Source: Desulfotomaculum sp. (GTDB lineage: Bacteria > Bacillota > Desulfotomaculia > Desulfotomaculales > Nap2-2B). From it: a stretch of 21,833 bases of DNA. Under the pieces are notes generated by a model. The model was given only the letters and a program-made list of their open reading frames with translations. It was not told the origin of the DNA and ran no database searches. Location of the stretch: contig DOTD01000009.1 of assembly GCA_003513005.1 (NCBI GenBank), positions 1-21,833 on the forward strand, written 5' to 3'. Below are positions 1 through 7,727 of the stretch, piece after piece (position 1 is the stretch's first letter; each line of letters starts with the position of its first letter). A program made the translations under genes and the position numbers.

Positions 1-192
1 GCCTCCCTAGCTACCCCTTCCAGATACTGAAGTTGCTCCACTCTGTTTATGAGAGGGATCCATAAGAGTTATTAAATATCCTTAGGGAGCCGTATTATTG
101 TTTGCCTAAATGCTGCGTGCCGTCAGCGCCACCGGCTTGCTTCAGACAGGACCAATCGGGTACTGCAAAGGCGGTTAGGAATGCATTCATTG

Positions 193-259
193 GAAGCAAA
201 ATGAACGTCCCTTGCTTCCTTGAAAAGCCGTAAGGCAAGCAAGAACCGTCCCTACTTGC
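193..259. repeat. Degenerate copy of a palindromic GGGACGGTTCTTGC repeat
   Basis: Bases 232-259 are identical over 28 nt to 10664-10691, which form the inner flank and right arm of the perfect palindrome between dacF and spoIIAA. The left arm here (about 193-218) matches the inverse only in part (GCAA, ACG and CTTGCTT blocks are kept), so this copy can fold only imperfectly. I infer an old, decaying member of a dispersed intergenic repeat family resembling REP elements mobilised by Y1 (RAYT-type) transposases. No transposase is present in the window. Confidence 0.75.
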
Positions 260-290
260 GTCTTTTGGAAAAAGATTATTTTGCACGGGC

Positions 291-330
291 AAAAAAACCG
301 GGCTCCTTTTAAGGAACCCGGTTTTTTTTA
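291..330 (-). terminator. Rho-independent terminator of the stalk-domain gene
   Basis: Read on the minus strand, the stem CCGGGUUCC/GGAGCCCGG closes a loop of about 6 nt with one U-G wobble, then runs into a T tract. It sits about 10 nt beyond the stop codon of the gene at 340-2649. The wobble pairs on the minus-strand RNA but becomes a C-A mismatch on the plus strand, which supports minus as the working direction. The flanking A run could still give weak bidirectional function. Confidence 0.85.
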
Positions 331-339
331 TAACTAAGT

Positions 340-2649
340 TTAGATGGTCATTGTTACGGTCTGGGCAGTTGAGTCGAATGATACCGAAGCTCCAAGCGCC
401 CTGGCAATAAAGCTGAATGGAAGCATTGTGCGTCCGTTGGAAATTTCGGCGGCTACATCCATATCAATTGCGGCGCCGTTGATGAGCATGACCTTGCTGC
501 CGATTGTCACCTGGACAACCTTGTCGCCCTTGATCAGAGTAACTTTGCCGTTGCTGAACAGGATGTTGTCAGCTGATACTCCACAGGCCAGAGCAACATA
601 CCTGACGGGCAAGAAGGTGCGGCCGTCTTTGATGTACGGAGCGACGTCCATGGTCTGGGCTACGCCGTTAACTGTGAAGCTGGTGTCGTTAATTTTGAAC
701 ACCACGGTTGCTTTTTCATCGCTAGGAGCGGGTGTGGCGCAGACAGCGATAGTTGTCTTTGCGGCAACATCTGAATTGGCCCATTTATCGTATGCACAGG
801 TCTCTACTGCTCCATCGCCTTTAACTTTCAATGCAATGGCGCCCTCGGGAACGGTGCGGTAAATCTTAAGCTTAATGTTGCTTACTACGACTGTGCTCGG
901 GGTGCTGCTGTTGCTGTCAATGTCGAAGTAAACATGTCTGTTGTCCGAGCTGCGCATAATGTTGGTGATCTTCAGATTCCCTTCGGTAACTTTCACATCC
1001 GGGGTTCCGTCGAATTCAACATCGGTGGGCAGGGTCAGGTCAACAGTACCGCCTTCAATAAAGCCTTCCTTGATGTTTTCTTTAATGGTCGCAGTACCGG
1101 CAGCCTGTCCGGAAGCGCCGATGATAACGCTCGGAGTGGCGTCAGCTGTTGCTGTACACGGAGCTTTCACAGTGCCGAGAACAGCTTCACCTGTTACGCC
1201 GGCAGTTCCGCCTACGGTTACTTTAAGGTCGCCTTCAAAACCGGCCTCGATGGAAACTTTGCAGTTCTTCAGCTTGATCTTGGCTGCATCGCTTGAGTCA
1301 TTTTTAACAATGAACTTGGCGGTGCGGTCATCTGTTCCGGAGAACGCTGAGAATTCAACAAAGCAACCTTCGTCTTTATCGAAGTCGGCCAGGTCGCCAA
1401 GCGTTCCACCGTTTACAGCATAGTCATATACCGGGAACCAGGCCACTCCGGCGGGAAGGGTAACTGTAATTGTACGGCCTTCAACAAGAGTTTGTTCCAA
1501 AGACTCTTCAATAATTAAGTCGCCGATTTCCTGCTCAGCCTGACCGGCAATGAGGTCATCCTGGACATCTTCAGCGGAAACCTTGCTGCCAAATTCGCCG
1601 AAGGTTCCGAGAGGTCCTTCAGTAACGTTAGTGTTGCTCTCGCCGCCTATCTGGCCCATGATGGCGCCTACTTCGCAGTCTTCTTCGTCATCGACTGTGA
1701 ATTTAAAGAATCCGTTTATATCCCAACAGGAAGCCTCAGTGGTATCTTTACCTACCTCACTTGCGTCAAAATCTAAAGCTCCGCCTTTATCACGGTCAGC
1801 GCCTTCGAAGTCAAGGTATAAAGTATCCTTGTTATTATTATACCGTACGTCAACAAAGATGCCTTGTCCCCAACGCGGCGCAACATAGAAATTATTCAGT
1901 GTGGGGCTGGTCCAGACATATCCGTCGGGAAGTTCAAGATCAAGAGAGTCTTTACCGATCTCCAGAGAGCCGGCAGTTTCTTCCTTCACCCGAAGGTCAA
2001 AATCGAAGTCACTGTTGGAGGTGTCCTGACCGGATGGTGCAAGGACTACTTTACCGGTAGTTGAACACTTGGCAATAGTCACATCGCCAATCGGGAATGA
2101 CGAGGAACCGGCAGCGTCAAAGTTTACCACGCAGTCATCGTTGGTTCCTTCTTCAACTTCTAATCCGCCGAAGTAAATAAACATGACGAAATCGTTGACA
2201 ACGTCCTGGGCAGCATCAGCTGTGATTTGGACTTCATCTTCGGCATCAATCACGGTTACGAGAACCTTATCAGCCGTCAGGCCGTTAGGATCTCCGCCGG
2301 AAATCGTAGGATTTACCAAAACGTAGTTGTCATTTGCTCCTTGCGTGGTGGCAAATGCTAAATGCTTTGGAGGATCAGTAGTATCATCAGTTTTAGGTGC
2401 AGTAAAGAAGTTAAAACCATCAGGTAGTTTGAAAAGTACACTGTCGCCTTTTTTAAGTGATCCGGCCGGCACGGTGATTTTAACTGTACCTGCGATTTGT
2501 GGATTCGTAGGGTCATCAATAAGGGACGGTACGGATAAAACAGAGATGCTGCCCGAGGCCAGCGCAGGAACGGCGGTCATCGGGATAAGCATTGTTACCA
2601 GTAAGGCAACTGTTGCTAAAATAGCAATTAGTCTTTTAGATTTGCGCAC
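340..2649 (-). CDS. Secreted modular protein with C-terminal copper-amine-oxidase-N-type stalk domain
   Basis: This 769-residue protein begins at GTG, preceded by AGGAGGG about 9 nt upstream. Residues 1-32 form a signal peptide (basic start, hydrophobic core, ALA-S cleavage site). The body repeats a beta-rich module whose best-kept part is LPxGxxW/F, at about residues 75, 240, 398 and 540, roughly 150-165 residues apart. The last 120 residues carry the stalk domain named after the copper amine oxidase N-terminus, with two half-repeats centred on GRTFLPVRYVA (about 676) and GRTMLPFSFIARALG (about 739). No amine oxidase catalytic domain is present, so it is not an oxidase. The family is abundant in Desulfotomaculum-like bacteria and is thought to be surface-bound. 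The acidic composition fits an extracellular envelope or S-layer-like role (inference). It is monocistronic with its own terminator. Confidence 0.85.
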   Translation of the reverse strand: MRKSKRLIAILATVALLVTMLIPMTAVPALASGSISVLSVPSLIDDPTNPQIAGTVKITVPAGSLKKGDSVLFKLPDGFNFFTAPKTDDTTDPPKHLAFATTQGANDNYVLVNPTISGGDPNGLTADKVLVTVIDAEDEVQITADAAQDVVNDFVMFIYFGGLEVEEGTNDDCVVNFDAAGSSSFPIGDVTIAKCSTTGKVVLAPSGQDTSNSDFDFDLRVKEETAGSLEIGKDSLDLELPDGYVWTSPTLNNFYVAPRWGQGIFVDVRYNNNKDTLYLDFEGADRDKGGALDFDASEVGKDTTEASCWDINGFFKFTVDDEEDCEVGAIMGQIGGESNTNVTEGPLGTFGEFGSKVSAEDVQDDLIAGQAEQEIGDLIIEESLEQTLVEGRTITVTLPAGVAWFPVYDYAVNGGTLGDLADFDKDEGCFVEFSAFSGTDDRTAKFIVKNDSSDAAKIKLKNCKVSIEAGFEGDLKVTVGGTAGVTGEAVLGTVKAPCTATADATPSVIIGASGQAAGTATIKENIKEGFIEGGTVDLTLPTDVEFDGTPDVKVTEGNLKITNIMRSSDNRHVYFDIDSNSSTPSTVVVSNIKLKIYRTVPEGAIALKVKGDGAVETCAYDKWANSDVAAKTTIAVCATPAPSDEKATVVFKINDTSFTVNGVAQTMDVAPYIKDGRTFLPVRYVALACGVSADNILFSNGKVTLIKGDKVVQVTIGSKVMLINGAAIDMDVAAEISNGRTMLPFSFIARALGASVSFDSTAQTVTMTI

Positions 2650-3105
2650 TAAATAATTCCCTCCTATTTTAGAAATTAAATAACTTCATTTTAATAACGG
2701 GCCGGCTTTCCCTTTTAAAGCCCCAACACCTCCTTTAATTGATGCTTCGTTGTTTTTTAAGAGTAGAGCCGCGTACATTGGTGCATCTGATATTTGATTG
2801 ACTGGCTAAAAAATTAAACTCTAATCTGTTAGACACAAAAATTTTCCCGAAAGTTCCAAGGATCAAGGAAAAAATTTTTCTAACTGTGTTTTGCCTGGTT
2901 ATCAGGGAAAAATACTCCCGTAATTCCAGCAAGGTAAGTATTCAGTGAACAAGGTAGGCACGCTGGCGCCGGCGCCGTTTTCTTCATGAAATAATTGGCG
3001 CCGGAAAAGGCTTGTCCAGCCTCAAGTTTTGAGAACACTTCACCGAATATTAAAATATCAGAAACAACATTTTAGAGGAGATACTAAATAAAAGGGGTTA
3101 TCAAA
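2650..3105. other. Divergent intergenic region with several inverted repeats
   Basis: This 456-base gap separates the minus-strand stalk-domain gene from the plus-strand zinc-ribbon gene. It must hold both promoters, but I cannot place either with confidence. Visible structure: a short hairpin GGCTTT/AAAGCC near 2703-2725 and a second Shine-Dalgarno-like AAAGGAGGTG (both read on minus, in the leader of the stalk-domain gene); an AT-rich inverted repeat AAAAATTTTCC (2837-2847) against GGAAAAAATTTTT (2867-2879); and a GC-rich palindrome at 2965-3004 listed separately. A 65-codon minus-strand frame (2735-2932) has no recognisable features and is not called. Confidence 0.5.
2965..3004. repeat. 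GC-rich nested palindrome (GGCGCC repeats)
   Basis: GGCGCCGGCGCC at 2965-2976 is a perfect 12-bp palindrome. Its second part, CCGGCGCC (2969-2976), is also the inverse of GGCGCCGG at 2997-3004 across a 20-nt AT-rich loop, so two alternative structures are possible. There is no T tract after it, so it is not an obvious terminator. It lies about 100 nt upstream of the zinc-ribbon gene in an otherwise AT-rich spacer, suggesting a structural or protein-binding role, but none is demonstrated. Confidence 0.5.
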
Positions 3106-3333
3106 ATGGTTAAAAAACACTGCAGTTTTTGCAACGGTGAAAGTTACAGTTCAAGCTCCAGGGACAGGTGGATTTGTCCATACTGCGAGCACGACCTGAC
3201 AGGTAATCAGACAAATATCGCATTCCAAAAAAAGCTTTTGGATTTTTCCCAGCATAATATCTTAAAAGACCGGAGCGAGACTTATTACCAGGAAAGAATT
3301 ATTTTCCGGCCCGGATTCAGCGGGGCATTATAA
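3106..3333 (+). CDS. Small zinc-ribbon protein (75 aa)
   Basis: The predicted protein has two CxxC knuckles near its start, CSFC at residues 6-9 and CPYC about 20 residues later, spaced as in rubredoxin-like zinc ribbons that bind one Zn or Fe. The remaining 45 residues are polar and lack a known domain. The ATG at 3106 is preceded by AAAGGGG at good spacing, which supports real translation. It lies 62 nt upstream of the large GGDEF/HD-GYP gene on the same strand and may be cotranscribed with it. I do not recognise a named family; a metal-binding adaptor or regulatory role is only a guess. Confidence 0.65.
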   Translation: MVKKHCSFCNGESYSSSSRDRWICPYCEHDLTGNQTNIAFQKKLLDFSQHNILKDRSETYYQERIIFRPGFSGAL

Positions 3334-3395
3334 AAACTTGCTTATAGACCGGCTAAGAATGTAAAAAAGGGGTATAGCTTTGGAGAGTTAATAAA

Positions 3396-5951
3396 ATGAA
3401 TTCAGATAACGAAAAGAAAAAAGAAATACGTGACCACGTCAGCGCCGCTCACTTATTTTCTTTGCTTATCTTAATATATTTGTTTATCTACAGCAGTAAC
3501 CTGCATCCAAAAGAACTGTTCCCTGCCGTCAATATAAGACTTTTTCTGCTAGTCAGTATGGTTTGTTTTGGCGGCGTTTTTCTTTATTTTACAAAAACTT
3601 CTTCGCTGATCAGAGATCCAAAATCACCGGAATTTAAAACCAAATCCTGGGCTGATCTCTTTTATATAATTTTCTCTTTGATAATTGCCATGCTAACTTT
3701 ATTTATCATGGGAGGCAAACTGTCTTACAGTTGGGTGGCGTTTTTTTTACCCATTCTGGTCACTTCCTCAATAATGGGCAAGAATGCCGGATTGATTATG
3801 TCAACCATATGTGCCGGCATTTTATTTTTCTGCGATAAGCTTTTCCCTGCCGGAGTATTCGGCATTCAACTTTCAGGCGAAGAACCAAAATTAATTATAG
3901 TCTGTATGATGTATTTAATAAGCTGGTTTATCGGAGGGCTTTCGGATATAGAGGCGCAGCGGCGCAGCGAGTTGAACAGCCGGCTTTCCCTTGAGAAAAT
4001 GGTTAAGATTATTTCAACAAAATTTATCAGCCTTACTCTGGACGAAATAGACGGGGGCATACACAAATCATTGGAAACGGTTGGAGGATATGCAGGAGCT
4101 GACCGCGCTTATTTTTTGTTTTTCAACAAGGATGGGGAGAATAAAAATTATGCGGCTTACAATTGGAGCGCTCAGGGTGTAGAGTTGCCTGCCGGCTACC
4201 TCAGATTTTTGGCTGAAAGTTTTTCGTGGTGGTTAAAGAAACCTAACCAAAATGAAAATATTTGTTTTTCCAAAGTCAAAGACCTCCCCCCGGAAAACTA
4301 CGCCGAAAAAGAATTTCTTCTAGAGAACGACGTTCTTTCGCTTATTGTTGCGCCAATAACATATGGCGGCCTTATGGTAGGGTTTATTGGTCTTGATACT
4401 GTCCGCCGTGAAAAGAAGTGGACCGGCGAGGTCGTTTCACTTGTTAAAATGGCTGGTGAAGTACTGGTTAATGCGGTTGAGCGCAAAAGAGCGGAAGAGG
4501 AACTTCGTTTATCAGAGGAGCGTTTTTCGAAGGCATACAGCGCCAGCCCAAACCTCATGCTGATTATAGGCCGTTCCGATCACAGAGTTATCGATGTAAA
4601 CAATAGTTTCTTGAATGCTACAGGGTATATAAGACAGGAGGTCATCGGACGGACAGTGGCTGAGCTTAATTTTTGGACGGATCTGATGGCCTATACGAAA
4701 GCGATCAAGATGATTCAGGAGCAGGAAGTAATTCATAACCTTGAAATAAAGTTCAATAAAAAGGACGGGCATGGATGTGTAGGACTGCTTTCCGCTGATA
4801 CAATAAATTTAAGCGGGGAAAAATGCATTCTTTTTGTGATGAACGACATTTCTCAAAGGAAAAAAGTTGAAGAGCACCTTACTTACTTGAGCATGCACGA
4901 TGCGCTCACCGGGCTTTATAACAGAGCTTATTTTGAAGAGGAGATGCGCCGCCTGGGAGAGGGGCGGCATACTTCCGTTGGAATGATTATTTGCGACGTG
5001 GACGGCCTTAAACTGATCAATGACACCTTTGGCCACAATACCGGAGACGGCTTGCTGGTTGCTGCCGCAGGAGTAATTAAGAATCCTTTCCGTACCGGGG
5101 ATATGGTATCGAGAATCGGCGGAGATGAATTTGCCGTTCTTTTGCCCGGCTGCGACAGGCGCCAGGTTGAAAACGCCTGCCATAGGATTGCCTTTAACGT
5201 AAAGAGATATAATGAGAAACACCCCGAACTGCCCTTGAGCATTTCGATAGGTTTCGCTGTCTGCAGCGGAACATCTTGCAGTATGTTGGATCTATTTAAA
5301 GAAGCGGATAATAATATGTCGCGGGAAAAACTGCACCGCAGCCGCAGCGCGCGCAGCACAATCGTGCAGGCCCTGATGAAAACACTTGAAGCCAGGGATT
5401 TCATTACTGCCAATCATTCGAAGAGGCTGCAGGATTTGGTTACCAATTTGGCAAGGGCAGCCGGCCTGCCGGATTATAAGTTATCCGACCTCCGCCTTTT
5501 GGCAAGGTTTCATGATATAGGCAAGATAGGTTTGGCAGATCGCATATTATTTAAACCCGGCCCCCTGACCCCTGAGGAAGCTTTGGAAATGCAGCGCCAT
5601 TGTGAGATAGGAAGCCGTATCGCCCAGTCGGCGCCGGATCTTCTGCCGATAGCGGACTGGATTCTCAAACATCATGAGTGGTGGAACGGGCAGGGCTATC
5701 CTTTGCGGCTGAAAGGCGAAGAAATTCCGCTGGAAAGCCGGATTTTGGCAATCGCGGACGCTTATGAGGCAATGACCAGCAATCGTCCGTACAGAAATGC
5801 CATTGGCAAGGAAAAAGCTGTTGACGAGATTAAAAAATATGCCGGTCTGCAGTTTGATCCTTTGATTGCCGATGTCTTCGTCGAAAGTCTGGAGGAAGAA
5901 CATAACAACCTGATTTTATTAAAACCGCGTGTTATTAATTTCAGGCATTAA
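3396..5951 (+). CDS. Membrane GAF-PAS-GGDEF-HD-GYP cyclic-di-GMP turnover protein
   Basis: This 851-residue protein has four to six hydrophobic segments (about residues 18-180), a GAF-like domain (about 205-360), a coiled linker, a PAS domain (about 375-490), a GGDEF domain (about 495-640) and an HD-GYP domain (about 655-840). The cyclase signature GGDEF is intact at 575-579, and the inhibitory-site RxxD is present as RTGD at 566-569, five residues before it. The phosphodiesterase half keeps its metal ligands: HD at 706-707, HH at 759-760 and the HHExxNGxGYP motif. Both making and breaking of cyclic-di-GMP are therefore plausible, tuned by the membrane, GAF and PAS sensors. The ATG at 3396 has GGAGAG upstream. 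It converges on the sirtuin gene with only 5 nt between stop codons and no visible terminator. Confidence 0.93.
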   Translation: MNSDNEKKKEIRDHVSAAHLFSLLILIYLFIYSSNLHPKELFPAVNIRLFLLVSMVCFGGVFLYFTKTSSLIRDPKSPEFKTKSWADLFYIIFSLIIAMLTLFIMGGKLSYSWVAFFLPILVTSSIMGKNAGLIMSTICAGILFFCDKLFPAGVFGIQLSGEEPKLIIVCMMYLISWFIGGLSDIEAQRRSELNSRLSLEKMVKIISTKFISLTLDEIDGGIHKSLETVGGYAGADRAYFLFFNKDGENKNYAAYNWSAQGVELPAGYLRFLAESFSWWLKKPNQNENICFSKVKDLPPENYAEKEFLLENDVLSLIVAPITYGGLMVGFIGLDTVRREKKWTGEVVSLVKMAGEVLVNAVERKRAEEELRLSEERFSKAYSASPNLMLIIGRSDHRVIDVNNSFLNATGYIRQEVIGRTVAELNFWTDLMAYTKAIKMIQEQEVIHNLEIKFNKKDGHGCVGLLSADTINLSGEKCILFVMNDISQRKKVEEHLTYLSMHDALTGLYNRAYFEEEMRRLGEGRHTSVGMIICDVDGLKLINDTFGHNTGDGLLVAAAGVIKNPFRTGDMVSRIGGDEFAVLLPGCDRRQVENACHRIAFNVKRYNEKHPELPLSISIGFAVCSGTSCSMLDLFKEADNNMSREKLHRSRSARSTIVQALMKTLEARDFITANHSKRLQDLVTNLARAAGLPDYKLSDLRLLARFHDIGKIGLADRILFKPGPLTPEEALEMQRHCEIGSRIAQSAPDLLPIADWILKHHEWWNGQGYPLRLKGEEIPLESRILAIADAYEAMTSNRPYRNAIGKEKAVDEIKKYAGLQFDPLIADVFVESLEEEHNNLILLKPRVINFRH

Positions 5952-5956
5952 CCAGT

Positions 5957-6799
5957 TTAAGAATCGCTGTCTTTTGAGAGAGCCTCCTGAATTCCCGTCA
6001 AGCCTTCCAGCGCGCCGCAGGCAATTGATAAATGAGGCTTTGAAATTTCAGGTTCCCGCGGGTTGATGCGAACTACCAGGGCCCGGCGGCTTGAACCCAG
6101 CCGCTCGCCTAAATTGCGGATTGTACTGATTGCCGTTCCGGCGCCCATCTCAATTACGACAAGAAGATCCTGGCGGTGGCCGTTTAAAAAATTTTGAAAC
6201 TTGTCTTCCTGGTCGTCCGAACGTTTGCTCAGCCAGGAATAATCTCCGAACATGAGGATGTTCGGTCTGGCTGTTGCGCCGCAGCGGGGGCACTCCGGAA
6301 TACGCCCGGCAAGCATGGTGCTTTCATCAACGGGTACGTCTTCTTTGTTGCTCCAGATATTCGTACCGCATGGCTTTACACACTGCAGATGGTGAATAGA
6401 ACCATGCGCCTCCCAGGTCTTTTCTTCACTAAAGCCTGCTTTTTGAAATTGTCCGTCTACATTCGAGGTTACCACGAAATAATCCAGGTTATAATTAGAG
6501 ATCCATTGCAGTAAAAGATTAAACCCCTGATGAGGAATTGTGGAACGGTATAGATTTGTGCGGTGTCCGTAAAACCCCCAGCCAAAAGCCGGGTCTGCCT
6601 CAAAGTGGGAAGGGTTGGCGGCGCTGATAAAGCTCATGCCGAGTCGCTCGTATGCCGGGTAGGCATTCCAGAAGCCCTGATGGCCGCGAAAATCGGGCAA
6701 TCCTGAATCCACACCCATTCCCGCACCGGCGGTGATTACCAATGCCCCGGCATTTTGAATGGCTTGGGCCGCGATTTCGAATTTCTCTATAAGCTCCAT
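5957..6799 (-). CDS. Sir2-family NAD-dependent protein deacylase
   Basis: This 280-residue sirtuin-like protein carries the NAD-binding loop GAGMGVDSGLPDFRG (residues 25-39), the ribose-contact segment TSNVDG (111-116), the general-base histidine in AHGS (His132), and a four-cysteine zinc site (140, 144, 170, 173). These are the core elements for NAD-dependent removal of acyl groups from lysine. Two positions differ from the textbook pattern: GAGM instead of GAGI, and SNVD instead of QNID, although the Asn and Asp are kept. Start ATG at 6799 has CAGGAGTT upstream. It lies 135 nt downstream of the hicB-like gene on the same strand and may share its transcript. Substrate is unknown; acyl-lysine is expected from the family. 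Confidence 0.88.
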   Translation of the reverse strand: MELIEKFEIAAQAIQNAGALVITAGAGMGVDSGLPDFRGHQGFWNAYPAYERLGMSFISAANPSHFEADPAFGWGFYGHRTNLYRSTIPHQGFNLLLQWISNYNLDYFVVTSNVDGQFQKAGFSEEKTWEAHGSIHHLQCVKPCGTNIWSNKEDVPVDESTMLAGRIPECPRCGATARPNILMFGDYSWLSKRSDDQEDKFQNFLNGHRQDLLVVIEMGAGTAISTIRNLGERLGSSRRALVVRINPREPEISKPHLSIACGALEGLTGIQEALSKDSDS

Positions 6800-6934
6800 T
6801 TTGCTTAACTCCTGACTAAAATAATTTATTTGAACCGACGCTCTGCATCAAATGAAATTTGCGGATTAAAAACGAATACACCCTTGCGAGTGCCTTTCAT
6901 TTTAGTTGTAAACTATTTAGTTTTTGGGTATGCT

Positions 6935-7285
6935 TTATTTGGCTAGTTTGTAAAGTGCGTATTGGTTTAGGGAAACTCCTTCTCTTTCGGCTTCTACAAC
7001 TAACCTCATATGCAGGGATTTCGGAACCCTTACTATAAACTTGCCGCTATAATCTTCCTGGTGGGCAGGCCGTGGAATTTCCAGGTTGTTTTCAATTTTG
7101 GTTTCAATATATCTATATCCCTCCAGGGCTTCATTGAGGTTTTTATATAGTTCCTCCAGTGTTTCCCCGGTACTCTGACAACCATCCAGCTCCATTATCC
7201 TGCCGTAAAAGTAATGCCCGCTTTCGTCGTTCACTTCCTGAATGATTCTGGTATAAGGCAGTTTCATATACTCTGCTACTTGCAT
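6935..7285 (-). CDS. Orphan HicB-like antitoxin/regulator
   Basis: The 116-residue protein has an N-terminal HicB fold segment (YFYGRIMELDGCQSTG at about 26-41, then a helix rich in E/L/N) and a C-terminal ribbon-helix-helix (SGKFIVRVPKSLH at about 79-91, then the SLNQY helix). The RHH half should bind DNA as a dimer. In HicAB modules HicB neutralises the HicA toxin, a dsRBD-like ribonuclease of about 60-80 residues. No such frame exists on either side, so this is either a solitary regulator or the remnant of a module. RBS AAAGGGG precedes the ATG at 7285. It is divergent from the DUF6485-like gene with a 70-bp shared promoter region. Confidence 0.82.
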   Translation of the reverse strand: MQVAEYMKLPYTRIIQEVNDESGHYFYGRIMELDGCQSTGETLEELYKNLNEALEGYRYIETKIENNLEIPRPAHQEDYSGKFIVRVPKSLHMRLVVEAEREGVSLNQYALYKLAK

Positions 7286-7355
7286 ATTTACAACCCCTTT
7301 CTCCCACCATTATAATTTTAGCAGACTATCCGCATGTAAAAAAGGAGATTAATCA

Positions 7356-7556
7356 ATGGAGTGCCATGTTGATTTGAACAAGAAAAAATGCCCCTGTACA
7401 TACGAATCATGCTCACGCAAGGGGAAGTGCTGTGAATGCGTCGAATACCACTGGAAAATGCGGCAGTTGCCGGGCTGCTTTTTCCCTCCGGAAGATGAAA
7501 GAACCTATGATCGTTCCCTGGAAAGATTTATAAAAATATATTCACGCAAACCTTAA
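7356..7556 (+). CDS. Small cysteine-rich protein, DUF6485-like
   Basis: The 66-residue protein contains eight cysteines. Seven lie in residues 4-28 in a pattern CPCTYESCSRKGKCCECV, with a later conserved-looking LPGCFFP. I recognise this as the short cysteine-rich family annotated DUF6485, widespread in anaerobic bacteria. The cysteine spacing implies metal or Fe-S binding, but no function is established. A strong AAAAAAGGAG precedes the ATG at 7356. It is divergent from the hicB-like gene and is followed by a structured, terminator-like region at 7585-7650. Confidence 0.8.
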   Translation: MECHVDLNKKKCPCTYESCSRKGKCCECVEYHWKMRQLPGCFFPPEDERTYDRSLERFIKIYSRKP

Positions 7557-7584
7557 TAACTGCAGTTTTATAAAAATCCTGTTG

Positions 7585-7650
7585 AAAAACCTCGTGCTTT
7601 TTAGGAAAGTTCATGATATTGAACATTCCGGCAGGGGGTTTTTATTATTT
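7585..7650 (+). terminator. Composite stem-loop with T tract (terminator or leader element)
   Basis: An outer stem pairs AAAAACCTC (7585-7593) with GGGGTTTTT (7635-7643; one U-G wobble). Inside it lies a second hairpin: GGAA-A-GTTCA against TGAAC-A-TTCC (7604-7629) with a TGATAT loop and one A-A mismatch. The outer 3' arm runs into a T-rich tail. It lies 28 nt beyond the stop of the cysteine-rich gene and about 85 nt before the amidase gene. The simplest reading is the terminator of the upstream gene. An attenuator in a leader of the amidase gene is also possible. Confidence 0.55.
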
Positions 7651-7727
7651 ATACTGTAAAAAAATAACGGCTCTTAAAAAACATAAATGTTTGTGAGATT
7701 GTAAACTCTTAATTTAAGAAAGAGATT

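Larger units (their letters stand above)
1..339. other. Intergenic region without a supported gene
   Basis: I find no convincing coding region here. A 65-codon open frame on the minus strand (95-292) lacks a recognisable domain and runs through the palindromic repeat, so I treat it as non-coding. What can be seen is a degenerate palindromic repeat at about 193-259 and, at 291-330, a rho-independent terminator belonging to the minus-strand gene that ends at 340. The first 180 bases show nothing I recognise. Confidence 0.6.

Noticed and set aside
95..292. Minus-strand 65-codon frame
   Set aside because: It runs through the palindromic repeat, has no recognisable domain, and would end at the terminator of the neighbouring gene.
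340..2649. Annotation as copper amine oxidase
   Set aside because: Only the N-terminal-type stalk domain is present at the C-terminus; the catalytic domain with its quinone tyrosine and copper histidines is absent.
344..2656. Several plus-strand open frames opposite the stalk-domain gene
   Set aside because: They are mirror frames of a long gene with a signal peptide, RBS, terminator and recognised domain on the minus strand.
2735..2932. Minus-strand 65-codon frame in the spacer
   Set aside because: Low-complexity AT-rich translation, no good RBS, and it overlaps the inverted repeats of the leader region.
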